This document shows, one piece after another, positions 7,708-15,441 of a stretch of DNA of 64,000 nt. The DNA lies in IMG/VR virus record IMGVR_UViG_3300020186_000396, positions 1 through 64,000 of that record; one strand, written 5' to 3'. The stretch's first letter is position 1. Every line of letters starts with the position of its first letter. The DNA comes from a virus. The notes under the pieces were generated by a model. The model was not told where the DNA came from. It saw only the letters and a program-made list of their open reading frames with translations, and made no database searches. The position numbers and the translations under genes are program-made.

Positions 7708-8469
7708 GTGACTAAAAAAGAGGAAATCGAAAAAGCAAATCAATACAATGCAGCTCGAAAAAAACTGCAAGTATCAATTCAAGATGTATACACTACCTTT
7801 TGGTCATTGTTTGACAATACCGATAGTATCATTGAGAATGAAATTGATTTACAATCAGGTTTAGAAAAAAAGATTTTAGACCTCTTCAAATTAAGCGCTT
7901 ACGAGGGTCGTAAAGTTTTTTCTCGTATTGTTTATCGCCAAGTTAGTCAAAAAATATACGCGTCCGACGCAGGTAAATCAGTAAATTGGTTACTTAAATT
8001 CAGCAATCAGTTACCTGACCCAATGATCCAGAAAATATTAAGTCGTTCAATTATTCTTCGCGGCAACATCAATATGTTATCGCAACTCGCTTCAGTTCGA
8101 ACAAAAATTCCAGTAGATCTTTGTGATAAAGCAAGTATCACGAAAGACCACGTGAAATGTTTGAAATTGGTTATCATGCACATGGGAATGCACGATATCA
8201 ATGCTGATTTTCGTTACAGTAAAAATCTCATTCACATAGCTTCTATTAATGAAGAATTAGCGACAACCCTCGAAGAGCATATGCTCAAAAAGGCGCGTCG
8301 CTATAAAAATTTCTACCATCTGGTTGGGTACATGGAAAGTTGCCCGACAGTAGATAAAAGAAAATTCTTCGTTGAGATTTTCAAACATAAAACACACTAT
8401 AATGCCAGGATCGCAATCGAACGCCTGAAAAAACATCCAGAGCTACATAAGTACTTCAATCTTACTTAG
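7708..8469 (+). CDS. Unknown helical protein
   Basis: 253 residues from GTG. Nearly all predicted helix with regularly spaced Lys/Arg and aromatic residues (FSRIVYRQVSQKIYA, HLVGYMESCPTVDKRKFFV), which suggests an alpha-helical repeat or solenoid. It resembles in style the C-terminal part of the 9654 product and the 16736 repeat protein, but a clear repeat length was not found. No catalytic motif. Confidence 0.6.
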   Translation: MTKKEEIEKANQYNAARKKLQVSIQDVYTTFWSLFDNTDSIIENEIDLQSGLEKKILDLFKLSAYEGRKVFSRIVYRQVSQKIYASDAGKSVNWLLKFSNQLPDPMIQKILSRSIILRGNINMLSQLASVRTKIPVDLCDKASITKDHVKCLKLVIMHMGMHDINADFRYSKNLIHIASINEELATTLEEHMLKKARRYKNFYHLVGYMESCPTVDKRKFFVEIFKHKTHYNARIAIERLKKHPELHKYFNLT

Positions 8470-8474
8470 ATTGA

Positions 8475-8480
8475 TATAGT
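8475..8480 (+). promoter_or_regulatory. TATA box 12 nt before start of 8487 gene
   Basis: GATATAG with TATA at 8475. There is no Shine-Dalgarno between it and ATG 8487. It belongs to a set of similarly placed boxes, and the spacing suggests transcription starting at or next to the start codon. Confidence 0.35.
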
Positions 8481-8486
8481 TCATAC

Positions 8487-9632
8487 ATGGCCAATAAGTA
8501 TGCGCTGATCTTATCCGGAGGGGCTGCCAGAGGCGCATACGAAGTAGGTGTTTTGAAATACATATTCCAGGAGTTGCCGTTGATTTACGGTAAAATGCCT
8601 GAATTTCAAATCATTTGTGGAACATCTGTCGGAGCTATTCATGCGTGTTTTCTAGCGGCGCACCTATCGAACGTGACGGTAGAGCTGGATCGCCTGGAAA
8701 AATTATGGACAGAGCTATCTCCTAGCAAAGTCGTAACCGTTGATTTTAGGCAGCTATTTAGAATTAAAGAATTGTTATTGGGAGGAAATCGTGGCGTTGG
8801 TCTATTGGATGTGAATCCATTGGCAACTCTACTTACTCGTGAAGGTAGTTACGATAAGATTTCCGGCACCATTAACTCTGGTAAGCTGGATACTCTATGT
8901 GTGTCGACGACATCTGCTAGAACAGGTCAGACCATTGTTTTCAGCGAGTCGAAGCAACCTTTACCTAATCCTGTTTTCAGAACTGAGTTCAGGTCTGCCG
9001 ATATAACTCTTCAGCATGCATTAGCCTCTGCATCGATACCAATTCTGTTTGCTCCAATTCAGATTGGTGGCGAATGGTTTACTGATGGCGGAGTTAGGCA
9101 AAACACCCCTATGGTTCCGGCTCTCGGGTACGGAGCAACTCATACGCTATCTATCGGATTATGGCATAACAAAAAATATAATTCATCTCCACGTATAGAT
9201 GACTCGCCAAGTATAGGTTGTCTTCTAGGTAAAATATTCAATTCATTTTTCATCGATCATGCTCATGTGGACGTTCACAGTCTTGAGCACATAAATAACA
9301 TAATTGGTGAAGGCGTAAAAAAATACGGTGTTGAGTTTGCAGAGCACATGGCCAATCAATCAAGGCCATATAAATACATCAACTCTTGTTCGATTAGCCC
9401 ATCAATGGATATTGGTAGAATTGCTGCCACTTATCTTTCCAAAGCCACGATCAAGAAAGATAAGATCTACAAGAACCTTCTCAAACTGATCGACCTCGGA
9501 ACCATAGAGGCAGATTTAGCTAGTTATCTGCTTTTTGACGGAGAGTTTTCCAAATTGCTAATCGAGCTTGGTTTCCAAGATGCTCGGGCAAGACAGCATG
9601 AATTAGCGCAATTCCTTGGAATCGACGAATGA
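8487..9632 (+). CDS. Patatin-like phospholipase
   Basis: 381 residues. The oxyanion loop GGAARGAY (residues 11-18), nucleophile elbow GTSVG with Ser47, and the dyad Asp in FTDGG (Asp200) are all present and correctly spaced, so the protein should be an active acyl hydrolase. The family removes acyl chains from phospholipids. Bacterial members include RssA/YchK and secreted toxins. The region after about residue 225 is not part of the usual patatin core. There is no signal peptide. A phage could use this to remodel or break the host membrane (inference). Confidence 0.9.
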   Translation: MANKYALILSGGAARGAYEVGVLKYIFQELPLIYGKMPEFQIICGTSVGAIHACFLAAHLSNVTVELDRLEKLWTELSPSKVVTVDFRQLFRIKELLLGGNRGVGLLDVNPLATLLTREGSYDKISGTINSGKLDTLCVSTTSARTGQTIVFSESKQPLPNPVFRTEFRSADITLQHALASASIPILFAPIQIGGEWFTDGGVRQNTPMVPALGYGATHTLSIGLWHNKKYNSSPRIDDSPSIGCLLGKIFNSFFIDHAHVDVHSLEHINNIIGEGVKKYGVEFAEHMANQSRPYKYINSCSISPSMDIGRIAATYLSKATIKKDKIYKNLLKLIDLGTIEADLASYLLFDGEFSKLLIELGFQDARARQHELAQFLGIDE

Positions 9633-9640
9633 GCGGGTGA

Positions 9641-9646
9641 TATATG
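9641..9646 (+). promoter_or_regulatory. TATA box 13 nt before start of 9654 gene
   Basis: GATATAT with TATA at 9641. No ribosome-binding site precedes GTG 9654. Same arrangement as at 8475. Confidence 0.3.
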
Positions 9647-9653
9647 AGCCCAT

Positions 9654-10556
9654 GTGAAGAATCAACAAGATTATTTTTATGGGTTGAATGCCAGCGATAA
9701 CTCCAACGCGAACGGTGTAACTGGTATTTCTGGGGCTATCAATGGACCACTTACTCAGCCTAGTATGCCGATAACTGGTAGCGGTATGGTTACTGTTGGA
9801 GCTACATCGATAACAAACCCTCCTTGGATTACAACTACTAACACTACGCTTCCGTACTATGGCGACCTAACTGGGGCCTGGACTACAGCTGGTGTGATGT
9901 GGCCCGGGATGGCTGGTCAACTTTACGAGGGCAAACCATCCTGGTTAGAAAAGTCTATCGATAAAAAGTACATCAAAATTTTGGTAGAAGCCAAGAATTA
10001 CAATATTCTTTGCAACATCGCAGATATTGTTATTAGATCGCATAGATCCAGTTTTCATTTATTAGAAAAAAGTATTCTTAGATCCAATGACTTTGAAGTG
10101 ATCGGTCTTTACATGAAATCTGTAAAGAACATCGGTGTAAAACATTTAACAAAGAATTTTCTACAGGCCTACAACTCTTCTACCGAAGAGCGTAAATCAG
10201 AAAGATTTACGAATATGGCTTATGAGTCACGTAGCAAATTAGATTTGAAAACCTGCTTCAAGTTCGCAATTAAAAAGAAGGATCCGATATACGTTCAATG
10301 GTTAATGTCGAGTCCTTATTATCACGAGTTTGATACTGATATGATAGATTCTAAAATTTCTAATAAAAACATTGATGCATTAGTTTCTATGTGTGGAGAT
10401 ACAAATCTTCTTTTTACTTTGGCTAACATTTCCAAAATGGTCAACAAAGAAAAAATCTATAGAAAAATTCGCAACCTTGGTGATTTCGATTTGGCCAGAA
10501 AGATGGTCGATAGTTCTGACGAAGATTGGGCCAAGAAGCTAGTGCATATGAAGTAG
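9654..10556 (+). CDS. Unknown protein with Gly/Thr-rich N terminus and helical C terminus
   Basis: 300 residues from GTG 9654. The preceding ATG at 9651 is out of frame. Residues 1-95 are rich in Gly, Thr, Asn and Pro, without charge. From about 100 on it is helical and charged (KKYIKILVEAKNYNILCNI, FARKM type helices), similar in style to the 7708 product. A TATAT box lies 13 bases upstream. Two-part proteins of this kind can be structural, but no family was recognised. Confidence 0.55.
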   Translation: MKNQQDYFYGLNASDNSNANGVTGISGAINGPLTQPSMPITGSGMVTVGATSITNPPWITTTNTTLPYYGDLTGAWTTAGVMWPGMAGQLYEGKPSWLEKSIDKKYIKILVEAKNYNILCNIADIVIRSHRSSFHLLEKSILRSNDFEVIGLYMKSVKNIGVKHLTKNFLQAYNSSTEERKSERFTNMAYESRSKLDLKTCFKFAIKKKDPIYVQWLMSSPYYHEFDTDMIDSKISNKNIDALVSMCGDTNLLFTLANISKMVNKEKIYRKIRNLGDFDLARKMVDSSDEDWAKKLVHMK

Positions 10557-10595
10557 AAGTCGAGAGTCTTGTTAAGCATTCAGCAATTTGAGTAC

Positions 10596-10685
10596 GGAGA
10601 TATGGCCGAGCGGTTTAAGGCACCTGTTTTGAACACAGGCGAAGGTGAAAGCCTTCCGGGGGTTCGAATCCCTCTGTCTCCTCCA
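10596..10685 (+). tRNA. tRNA-Ser (anticodon UGA)
   Basis: Acceptor arms GGAGATA and TGTCTCC pair with one G-T. The D-arm contains GGCCGAGCGGTTTAAGGC. The anticodon stem CCTGT/ACAGG holds loop TTTGAAC, giving anticodon TGA. A long variable arm (GAAGG...CCTTC) marks it as class II. The T-arm contains GGTTCGAATCC. CCA is encoded at the end. The base in the discriminator position is T, unusual for serine tRNA. Confidence 0.93.
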
Positions 10686-10704
10686 TTCTTAAATTGGTGA
10701 TAAA

Positions 10705-11613
10705 ATGCAACGAGTATATGTTCTTCGTGGTCTTCAGGCGTCAGGTAAAAGTACTTTTGCCAAAAACTTAATCAAAACCGATTCTAACAGCTGGAAGCGG
10801 ATTAATCGAGATCTCATGAGAGAGATGCTTGATGATAGCGTTTGGTCTGCAAAGAATGAAAAGTTCGTTGTAAAGACGCGCGATTTCTTGATTGTTGAAG
10901 CGCTACGCAAAGGTCACAACGTCATTGTGGACGATACCAATCTTACTCCTAAGAATTTTGATGACATATGTAAACTGGTAGAAGATACCAATCTAGACGT
11001 CATTGTAACGGAAAAGAATTTTCTCGTTGATTTGGAAGAGGCGATCGTTCGTGACGCTGCACGAGCCAAACCGGTTGGTGAGGCAGTTATACGCGCAACG
11101 TACAAACGGCACGGAGTGAAGTACGACAAAGGCTACAACTGTCGTAGTAAAACGTTCACGAAGAAAATTCTTCAAGCGGCATACGCATTCGATCCGAAAC
11201 TGCCATCAATCGTTTTGTGCGATCTTGACGGAACGCTCGCCATCATCGGCGCTCGTAACGTTTACGACGCAGAGAAATGTGATGAGGTCGATATCCTGAA
11301 TGAACCTGTCGCAGAGACGGTTCTGAAGTACCATGCCGCTGGATACAAAATCGTTTTCTTATCTGGTCGCAAAGATACTTACGAGGCCGCAACGCGTCGT
11401 TTCATCGATAAACATCTTGGCATCCCGTACGAGCTGTACATGCGCAGCGCAAGCGATAGTCGTAAAGACTCGATTACGAAGGTGGAACTGTTCGATCAGC
11501 ACATTCGCGGCAAATACAATCCGTTCTTTGTGCTTGACGATCGTGATCAGGTTGTTCGTGTTTGGCGTGATCTTGGCCTGACCTGCTTTCAGGTCGCAGA
11601 TGGAAATTTCTGA
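10705..11613 (+). CDS. pseT: Polynucleotide 5'-kinase / 3'-phosphatase
   Basis: 302 residues, T4 Pnkp layout. The N-terminal kinase domain has the P-loop GLQASGKST (residues 9-17) and the DDTN motif of this kinase family. The C-terminal HAD phosphatase domain has DLDGTLA, LSGRKD and LDDRDQVVRVWR. In T4 this enzyme heals RNA ends left by anticodon nucleases (removes 2',3'-cyclic phosphate, phosphorylates 5'-OH) so RNA ligase can seal them. Two RNA ligases, a macro-domain protein and a Thg1-like enzyme lie within 10 kb, which supports tRNA repair. Confidence 0.93.
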   Translation: MQRVYVLRGLQASGKSTFAKNLIKTDSNSWKRINRDLMREMLDDSVWSAKNEKFVVKTRDFLIVEALRKGHNVIVDDTNLTPKNFDDICKLVEDTNLDVIVTEKNFLVDLEEAIVRDAARAKPVGEAVIRATYKRHGVKYDKGYNCRSKTFTKKILQAAYAFDPKLPSIVLCDLDGTLAIIGARNVYDAEKCDEVDILNEPVAETVLKYHAAGYKIVFLSGRKDTYEAATRRFIDKHLGIPYELYMRSASDSRKDSITKVELFDQHIRGKYNPFFVLDDRDQVVRVWRDLGLTCFQVADGNF

Positions 11614-11615
11614 TC

Positions 11616-12002
11616 ATGTGGCCTAGACGTTATTACAGACGCCGTAGTGGAACGATGGTTCGTTACGAATGGCTTGCTGCCATTAAAGAGAAGAAGATAA
11701 AAATAGCTGCACCTTGGGTTCGCGTCGATAACCCAAAATATCGCCTATCGGTAATTAAGTACACTCGTTGTAATTACGAGAAGCATGTATCTTTCAATAT
11801 CAGGGCCGAGGTCTTCAGAGTTCGCGGAACAACGCGCTGGCGCTATATTGTTGGGTACAGGAATCACAGTGCGCGAGCTTATTATCGTGGTTTTTGTTAT
11901 TCCAAAAAAGCTGCCTTTAAAAAAGCAGACAAGCTTCTTGCAAAACACAACGTGCGAGGCATTGATGAAAAAGGCCTTGCCAGAATCAAGTTATTTACAT
12001 GA
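11616..12002 (+). CDS. Small basic unknown protein, paralogue of next gene
   Basis: 128 residues, very rich in Arg, Lys and Tyr (WPRRYYRRRSG at the N terminus). The segment TTRWRYIVGYRNHSARAYYRG followed by a FCYSKKAAFKKADKLLAKH helix resembles KRWNYSIEFRDSEAQ ... FTFSEEKSKAIVDEF in the next gene, so they are probably paralogues. The strand-then-helix order with basic residues would suit RNA or DNA binding, but this is inference. Overlaps the next gene by 4 bases. Confidence 0.55.
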   Translation: MWPRRYYRRRSGTMVRYEWLAAIKEKKIKIAAPWVRVDNPKYRLSVIKYTRCNYEKHVSFNIRAEVFRVRGTTRWRYIVGYRNHSARAYYRGFCYSKKAAFKKADKLLAKHNVRGIDEKGLARIKLFT

Positions 12003-12361
12003 TTGGTCGATTAGATCGAATGTTGGTTACACCTTGGCAGGCTTGTGGCTATCGAGGCAAGGCTTGTCGCAGGCGACAACTTCTACTAGAGAATTCATCA
12101 AATTACTTAAACGTAAGTGTACATAAATACACTGGCGGTAAACGCTGGAATTATTCAATTGAGTTCCGTGACAGCGAAGCGCAAGCAAGCGGCGGAATAA
12201 TCATTGGAACATATTGCGCTAAAGGTAAAGCGGCTCGGTTTAATGGCTTTACGTTTTCTGAAGAAAAAAGTAAAGCGATAGTTGATGAATTTCTTACTAC
12301 CGTTCTTAAAATGGAACTTATTACTTTAGAACAAATGAAACGCTATAAGGTGATGTCATAA
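11999..12361 (+). CDS. Small basic unknown protein, paralogue of preceding gene
   Basis: 120 residues, ATGA overlap with the previous stop. The conserved part begins near residue 37 (LNVSVHKYTGG) and includes KRWNYSIEFRD and FTFSEEKSKAIVDEF. The first 35 residues are Arg/Cys-rich and do not match the paralogue, so a later start is possible. No known family. Confidence 0.5.
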   Translation: MIGRLDRMLVTPWQACGYRGKACRRRQLLLENSSNYLNVSVHKYTGGKRWNYSIEFRDSEAQASGGIIIGTYCAKGKAARFNGFTFSEEKSKAIVDEFLTTVLKMELITLEQMKRYKVMS

Positions 12362-13189
12362 ATGAAGCTATTGCCTGTTGTATTGGGCTTGTTAGTTATT
12401 ACTTCGTGTGCTGCTCAAGTGCAGACGCAGCGTATCGAGCTTGATACGGCTCCGTTACCGGCGTTACCGCCAACTGCCAGTAAAAGCACACCTTTCTGTC
12501 CTGAAGGGATGATTCACGTCAATGGTGAATTCTGTCCGGCTGTAGAACAGAAATGTTTGCAATGGACAGATAAGAACCAATCTGCCGGAGCGAATTCTGG
12601 AATTGGGCCGATGCGATGCGCTGAATTTGAGCCATCGAAATGCTTGGCGGCGCGCGAGCACAAACGCTTCTGCATCGATAAGTATGAGTGGCCAAACAAA
12701 GAGGGAGAGCTTCCGCCTGTCAGCATGGATTGGCATGAAGCGAAACAATCTTGCCAAAAAGTTGGCAAGCGTCTTTGCACAGCCACAGAATGGACTTTCG
12801 CATGCGAAGGCGAGAGCATGAAGCCGTATCCTTACGGCGATGGATTGCATCGGGATGCTACGGCTTGCAACATTGACCGTGAGTCAATGAATCCGTCGTT
12901 GCCGAGGTCAGAATGGCCGAAACACTACAAAGGCGTGCCTTCTGGCAGCATGAAAGCCTGTGTTAGTCCTTTTGGTGTGTTCGACATGACCGGAAACGTT
13001 GATGAGTGGGTTGTTAATGTTGGCGGAAGAACTGATGGAGACCCATACGTCAGTGGTTTGAAAGGCGGTTACTGGGGCCCGATAAGAGCGCGTTGTCGAA
13101 CGATGACAACCGTACATGGGCCTCTTCATTCGTTCTATCAGAATGGCTTTCGTTGTTGCTCGAATGCTCCGGAATTAAAATCGTTCTAA
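12362..13189 (+). CDS. Lipoprotein with formylglycine-generating-enzyme-like (SUMF1) domain
   Basis: 275 residues. A signal peptide with lipobox VITSC (Cys16) is followed by a Pro/Ala linker and then an FGE-sulfatase domain: CIDKYEWPN, PPVSMDWHEAKQSC, GKRLCTATEWTFACEG, YPYGDG, FGVFDMTGNVDEWV, GLKGGYWG and GFRCC. The domain is used in sulfatase maturation and, more often in bacteria, as a ligand-binding or C-type-lectin-like module. Many extra Cys residues suggest disulphides, so an extracytoplasmic location fits. A phage lipoprotein of this type may change the host surface (inference). The lipobox argues for a Gram-negative host. Confidence 0.85.
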   Translation: MKLLPVVLGLLVITSCAAQVQTQRIELDTAPLPALPPTASKSTPFCPEGMIHVNGEFCPAVEQKCLQWTDKNQSAGANSGIGPMRCAEFEPSKCLAAREHKRFCIDKYEWPNKEGELPPVSMDWHEAKQSCQKVGKRLCTATEWTFACEGESMKPYPYGDGLHRDATACNIDRESMNPSLPRSEWPKHYKGVPSGSMKACVSPFGVFDMTGNVDEWVVNVGGRTDGDPYVSGLKGGYWGPIRARCRTMTTVHGPLHSFYQNGFRCCSNAPELKSF

Positions 13190-13199
13190 TGAAAGATAC

Positions 13200-13436
13200 A
13201 TGATCAAAAAAAGCTTATGGAAACTCGACTTAGTCCCGGCTAAGTTTGCTGATGTTACTGGCGAGCTTGAAAAAACTAATGTCAGGGTTGTCGATTCATT
13301 TCATTCAGAAGAGAACAGTAACATTAAGATCAAAGTTACGCTGATTGAGCTTGATTCTATTCTAAATATTGATGGCGTTGAAGGGGCTACGTATGTTCGA
13401 GACCAACAAAAAGGCAGTGGAAAAAAGAATCTTTAA
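13200..13436 (+). CDS. Small unknown protein
   Basis: 78 residues, starting 10 bases after the lipoprotein gene's stop. A ferredoxin-like alternation is suggested (KKSLWKLDLV, helix, RVVDSFHSEENSNIKIKVTL, helix). No known family. Its end overlaps the next gene by 44 bases. Confidence 0.5.
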   Translation: MIKKSLWKLDLVPAKFADVTGELEKTNVRVVDSFHSEENSNIKIKVTLIELDSILNIDGVEGATYVRDQQKGSGKKNL

Positions 13437-13632
13437 TGATAGCAGTCGTCTATCTGAACATGGTGAGATTGTAACCGGTTACGTTAACCGGGAAGTACAT
13501 AACATGTTCAAAAATGTCGAAATTGATTCTTTAAGCTCAGCTGAGCTTAGAACACTTGAATCGTGTTTAAAATCAATGATTGCCGATATCTTCTGCGAGA
13601 AAATTGTTGAAAAGCTCAACGAGGGGAAGTAA
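13393..13632 (+). CDS. Small unknown helical protein
   Basis: 79 residues from ATG 13393 (MFETNKKAVEKR). An upstream start at 13369 is possible, but it would deepen the overlap. Mostly helical, ending KIVEKLNEGK. The stop overlaps the ATG of the next, interrupted gene by one base (TAATG), so the three small genes are probably co-transcribed. Confidence 0.5.
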   Translation: MFETNKKAVEKRIFNDSSRLSEHGEIVTGYVNREVHNMFKNVEIDSLSSAELRTLESCLKSMIADIFCEKIVEKLNEGK

Positions 13633-13836
13633 TGGATGTTCTTTACTACGAGAGTCACGTAACGGTCGAACCAGTGTTCGATGAACGTCTCGAAAAATTC
13701 AAAGAGATCTGTGCTCCTCACACGTTCAAGCCTGCTAAACTTCTAATGAAGAAGCGTAGCTTTGATACTCCCGTTCGTTCTGAGTATGATACGTTTTGTA
13801 CTGGTAAGAACAAAAACGAAGAGAAGCTTCGGTTAT

Positions 13837-15005
13837 CAATCTCCAAAAAGAATACCCCTCCCTTTAGGGAGGGGATGAATTTTTGTTCCAGAAAAATATA
13901 ATGCGCTATATAAGAGCATAGCCATGAGAAGATCCTATAAATATAGAATTTATTTGAATAAAAACCAGCGCTTCGCGCTGGTTAATTCATTTCATTTCTG
14001 TAAGAATCTTTATAATGCCGCTCTGGAAGAACGCATATCTTTTTACAAAAGATATGCTAAATCAAAATCATATGTAGATCAAGCAAATCAACTACCAGAA
14101 CTAAAGCGTCTCTTTGAAAAAGAGACGCAAAATATACATTCTCAGAGTCTTCAGTTTGTTCTGAAAACTCTGGATAACTCTTTTAAATCCTTCTTCAGAA
14201 GGATTAAAAGCGGAGATACTCCAGGGTTTCCTAGATTTAAATCGATTGATCGATTTAAATCAATATGCTTTCCTCAATGTGATCTCAAGACCGGAGGAGC
14301 GAAGCTCCTCCCGAATGGGAGACTGAATATCAGAGGAATACCTGGAGACATTAAAATCAATATGCATCGTCCTTTTGAAGGACGATGGTTTAGGATGATG
14401 GAACTTCGTTCCATCATCCGTGGTAATGAAAGAGGTTATGCCAAGATCAATTCCGGTAGTCTTACCGGTCTTTGGAAGGAGTTTTTCCAAAACTCCTTCG
14501 CAAGAAAGTATAATGAAGAAAAGATCTCCTTCCTTCTTTATCTGAATTGTCTTACATATAATAAGATAGCCAATCAGAGATCTGATTGGCAACATAAAGT
14601 TGCCAATCAATTAGTTAAGGACAACGATGTAATCGTTGTCGAGGATTTAAATGTTAAAGGAATGCTCGAAGCCAAAGGCTTCGAGGTATCTAAAGGAAAT
14701 ATAGCGGATGCATCTTGGGGCAACTTTGTTGCCCTCGTAACCTACAAGGCTGAAAGTGCTGGTAGGATCTTGATCAAGGTGAATCCAAAGAACACGTCGA
14801 AGACGTGTTCTTATTGCGGGAATATTAATAAGCTCTTAACCTTACGGAATAGAGTTTACGATTGCGATGCCTGCGGCATCGCCATCGATAGAGATATTAA
14901 TGCGGCAATAAATGTTAGAAGGCTCGGGACGAGCCTTGCGATATCCGGCGAAATAAATTCGCCGGATACTTTCAGAAGCCTCGCCCTTTAGGGCGAGGTA
15001 GTTCA
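13837..15005 (+). mobile_element. IS200/IS605-type tnpB element, copy C (1,169 bp), internally inverted
   Basis: The left end abuts TTAT (13833-13836). The right end is GTAGTTCA at 15005. Boundaries are fixed by restoring the interrupted host gene. It contains tnpB only; no tnpA is present. The ends carry hairpins (CCCCTCCC-TTTA-GGGAGGGG near the left; AAGGCTCG, ATCCGGCGAA and CCTCGCCC stems at the right). The right-end block probably corresponds to the omega-RNA region, with the guide taken from sequence after 15005. The segment about 14388-14555 is inverted relative to copy A, and sequence after it appears deleted. Confidence 0.9.
13924..14991 (+). CDS. tnpB: TnpB, open frame but RuvC-I motif inverted (probably inactive)
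   Basis: A 355-residue open frame. The N-terminal region, RuvC-II (VIVVEDLNVKGML), zinc finger (CSYCGN...CDACG) and RuvC-III (DRDINAAINV) are intact. Between GDIKINMHRPFEG and KIANQRSDW the sequence is not TnpB-like. The reverse strand of this stretch encodes the missing part, including GIDLGITSF with the RuvC-I Asp. About 40 further residues usual after RuvC-I are absent. The inverted stretch happens to remain open on the plus strand. With no RuvC-I Asp it should not cut DNA, though it might still bind omega-RNA. Confidence 0.88.
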   Translation: MRRSYKYRIYLNKNQRFALVNSFHFCKNLYNAALEERISFYKRYAKSKSYVDQANQLPELKRLFEKETQNIHSQSLQFVLKTLDNSFKSFFRRIKSGDTPGFPRFKSIDRFKSICFPQCDLKTGGAKLLPNGRLNIRGIPGDIKINMHRPFEGRWFRMMELRSIIRGNERGYAKINSGSLTGLWKEFFQNSFARKYNEEKISFLLYLNCLTYNKIANQRSDWQHKVANQLVKDNDVIVVEDLNVKGMLEAKGFEVSKGNIADASWGNFVALVTYKAESAGRILIKVNPKNTSKTCSYCGNINKLLTLRNRVYDCDACGIAIDRDINAAINVRRLGTSLAISGEINSPDTFRSLAL

Positions 15006-15077
15006 TAGATAATGGGTTCGACGTTTGGCGCTATAAAATTGAGGCCATTCTTCTTGACGTTAAGGTGAAAAAAGACA

Positions 15078-15395
15078 ATGCACTTCTGCGCTGATGAACT
15101 ATTTGGTTTGATGATGATCATTCCATTCTTAGGAGCCTTTGTTCATAAGATTCATGCATGGTACTTGAGAAAGTTTCCAAAGCATGGGCGCGTCTGTCAC
15201 GACCATCGTGAGCCTCGCGAATGCCCGGCTGAAATAGTTGAGACTGACGAGGAGCGACACGAACAAATTGCAATATCCAATGCCGAGTCTGAGGGCTTGG
15301 AAGCACCAGTACATCATAAAGATAAGATGTATGACGAACTAGTTAGACCAGAAGATCTTCCCTGGAAATTCTATAGCAAAAACGATAAAAAATAA
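15078..15395 (+). CDS. Small membrane-associated unknown protein
   Basis: 105 residues. The N terminus is hydrophobic (LFGLMMIIPFLGAFVHKI) and the rest is hydrophilic and charged, with CHDHREPRECP. It overlaps the end of the split gene by 17 bases, so it belongs to the same original gene run. A single N-terminal membrane anchor with a cytoplasmic tail is likely. Function unknown. Confidence 0.5.
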   Translation: MHFCADELFGLMMIIPFLGAFVHKIHAWYLRKFPKHGRVCHDHREPRECPAEIVETDEERHEQIAISNAESEGLEAPVHHKDKMYDELVRPEDLPWKFYSKNDKK

Positions 15396-15441
15396 CACTG
15401 TATCTGTCGATAGGGCATGACCGGAAAACCGCTCATGCCTT

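Larger units (their letters stand above)
13632..15094 (+). pseudogene. Small phage gene split by tnpB element copy C
   Basis: The first part is 13632-13836 (MDVLYYESHVTVEPVF to EEKLRL). The second part is 15006-15094 (LDNGFDVWRYKIEAILLDVK to ALLR and TGA). Removing 13837-15005 joins them in frame to a 97-residue protein, with TTAT at the join reading into a Leu codon. The 5' part has no stop of its own and now reads into the element end, giving a fusion tail that ends at 13901. I do not recognise the protein. The reading through of both halves is strong evidence for recent insertion. Confidence 0.8.

Noticed and set aside
14365-14557. Programmed DNA-inversion switch in tnpB
   Set aside because: Only about two bases of inverted identity lie at the breakpoints and no invertase gene is in the window; a one-time rearrangement is simpler.
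14260-14610. Minus-strand open frame with GIDLGITSF (RuvC-I)
   Set aside because: It is not a gene. It is the inverted part of tnpB read on the other strand, joined to antisense of the N-terminal region; it lacks TnpB's start and end.
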